Positions 5,691-5,873 of a stretch of 5,873 bases of DNA are shown piece after piece. A program made the position numbers and the translations under genes. The DNA is taken from assembly GCA_031277235.1 (NCBI GenBank), contig JAITMT010000328.1, positions 1 to 5,873 of the forward strand, read 5' to 3'. Below the pieces are notes generated by a model. That model was not told the DNA's origin and searched no databases. It saw only the letters and a program-made list of their open reading frames with translations. This DNA is from Tannerella sp. (GTDB lineage: Bacteria; Bacteroidota; Bacteroidia; Bacteroidales; Tannerellaceae). Each line of letters opens with the position of its first letter. The first letter of the stretch is position 1.

Positions 5691-5847
5691 ATCCCGTAGG
5701 GATTGGATATTGGTAGAATACGGATTTTCTCTCCCGCTTGGCGTGCCGTCAGGAACGTAATATGTTGATTTTTTTCATATTGCGTACCTAACGGCACGCC
5801 CGTTGTGTGTGACATGTTTTCTACCAATATCCTGTCCCTAACGGGAC
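5691..5847. repeat. REP-like palindromic element: four related units in + + - - order
   Basis: Two nested inverted repeats are present. The outer arms, 5691-5718 and 5819-5847, share a perfect 14-base core (GGATATTGGTAGAA and its complement at 5819-5832). The inner arms, 5740-5764 and 5776-5800, match at 22 of 25 positions around an 11-base loop. The four arms are related to each other. Each contains a G(T/A)xCCGT(T/C)AGGxAC-like mini-palindrome followed by AATATG or ATATTG, at 5691-5712 (+), 5743-5764 (+), 5776-5797 (-) and 5825-5847 (-). As DNA it could form a cruciform, and as RNA a long branched hairpin. The layout is like a bacterial interspersed palindromic element. Whether it recurs in this genome cannot be seen here. 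Confidence 0.7.
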
Positions 5848-5873
5848 ATTGATGTCAACGTTATTCAATTTTT

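Larger units (their letters stand above)
5408..5873. other. Gene-free stretch upstream of fic
   Basis: No reading frame in this 466-base stretch looks coding on either strand. From left to right it holds the fic leader and -7 box, the 41-base-phased heptamers, the 11-base inverted repeat, an unassigned stretch (5541-5607), the 59-base inverted repeat and the REP-like element. The last 26 bases (5848-5873) show nothing recognisable. A divergent gene beyond the edge is possible. Confidence 0.7.

Overview
The window looks like a chromosomal stretch from a member of the Bacteroidota. All genes lie on the minus strand. Three separate upstream regions carry the phylum-type -7 box TAnnTTTG, and one of them also has a TTG exactly 19 bases upstream. 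Shine-Dalgarno sites are weak or absent, and intergenic DNA is very AT-rich. The phylum call is an inference from these promoter features, not from a marker gene.

Layout in transcription order, right to left. (1) 5408-5873 holds no gene. It contains a four-unit REP-like palindromic element (5691-5847), another inverted repeat (5608-5666), and a leader for fic with the heptamer ATTCTAA at an exact 41-base period. (2) 4280-5407 is a complete Fic-domain protein, a predicted AMPylator with a built-in inhibitory helix and a C-terminal winged helix. (3) 4050-4235 is a 61-codon 5' fossil of a beta-class DNA methyltransferase gene with a -7 box in front of it. (4) 265-4051 is a very AT-rich segment with its own promoter. 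It encodes a 1011-residue Eco57I-like adenine methyltransferase/specificity protein, overlapped by a 228-residue putative PD-(D/E)XK nuclease. (5) 1-263 is the 5' part of a methyltransferase gene whose first 61 codons are nearly identical to the fossil. Its coding region runs off the window edge.

The central observation is that the two-gene restriction-modification (R-M) segment is flanked by direct repeats of 185 bases (80-264 and 4052-4236, 181 of 185 identical). Each repeat is the 5' end of the same methyltransferase gene. The arrangement looks like insertion of an R-M operon into or beside a resident methyltransferase gene with a long target duplication. The downstream gene kept a whole 5' end, lost its own promoter, and is now joined to the inserted operon by a 10-base stop/start overlap. 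Recombination between the repeats would remove 3972 bases and put the methyltransferase back behind its old promoter next to fic.

In function, the pair plausibly forms a two-protein type IIG-like system with the nuclease on a separate chain. The second methyltransferase and Fic make the locus look like a small defence or modification island. No tRNA, rRNA, CRISPR array or transposase gene was seen.
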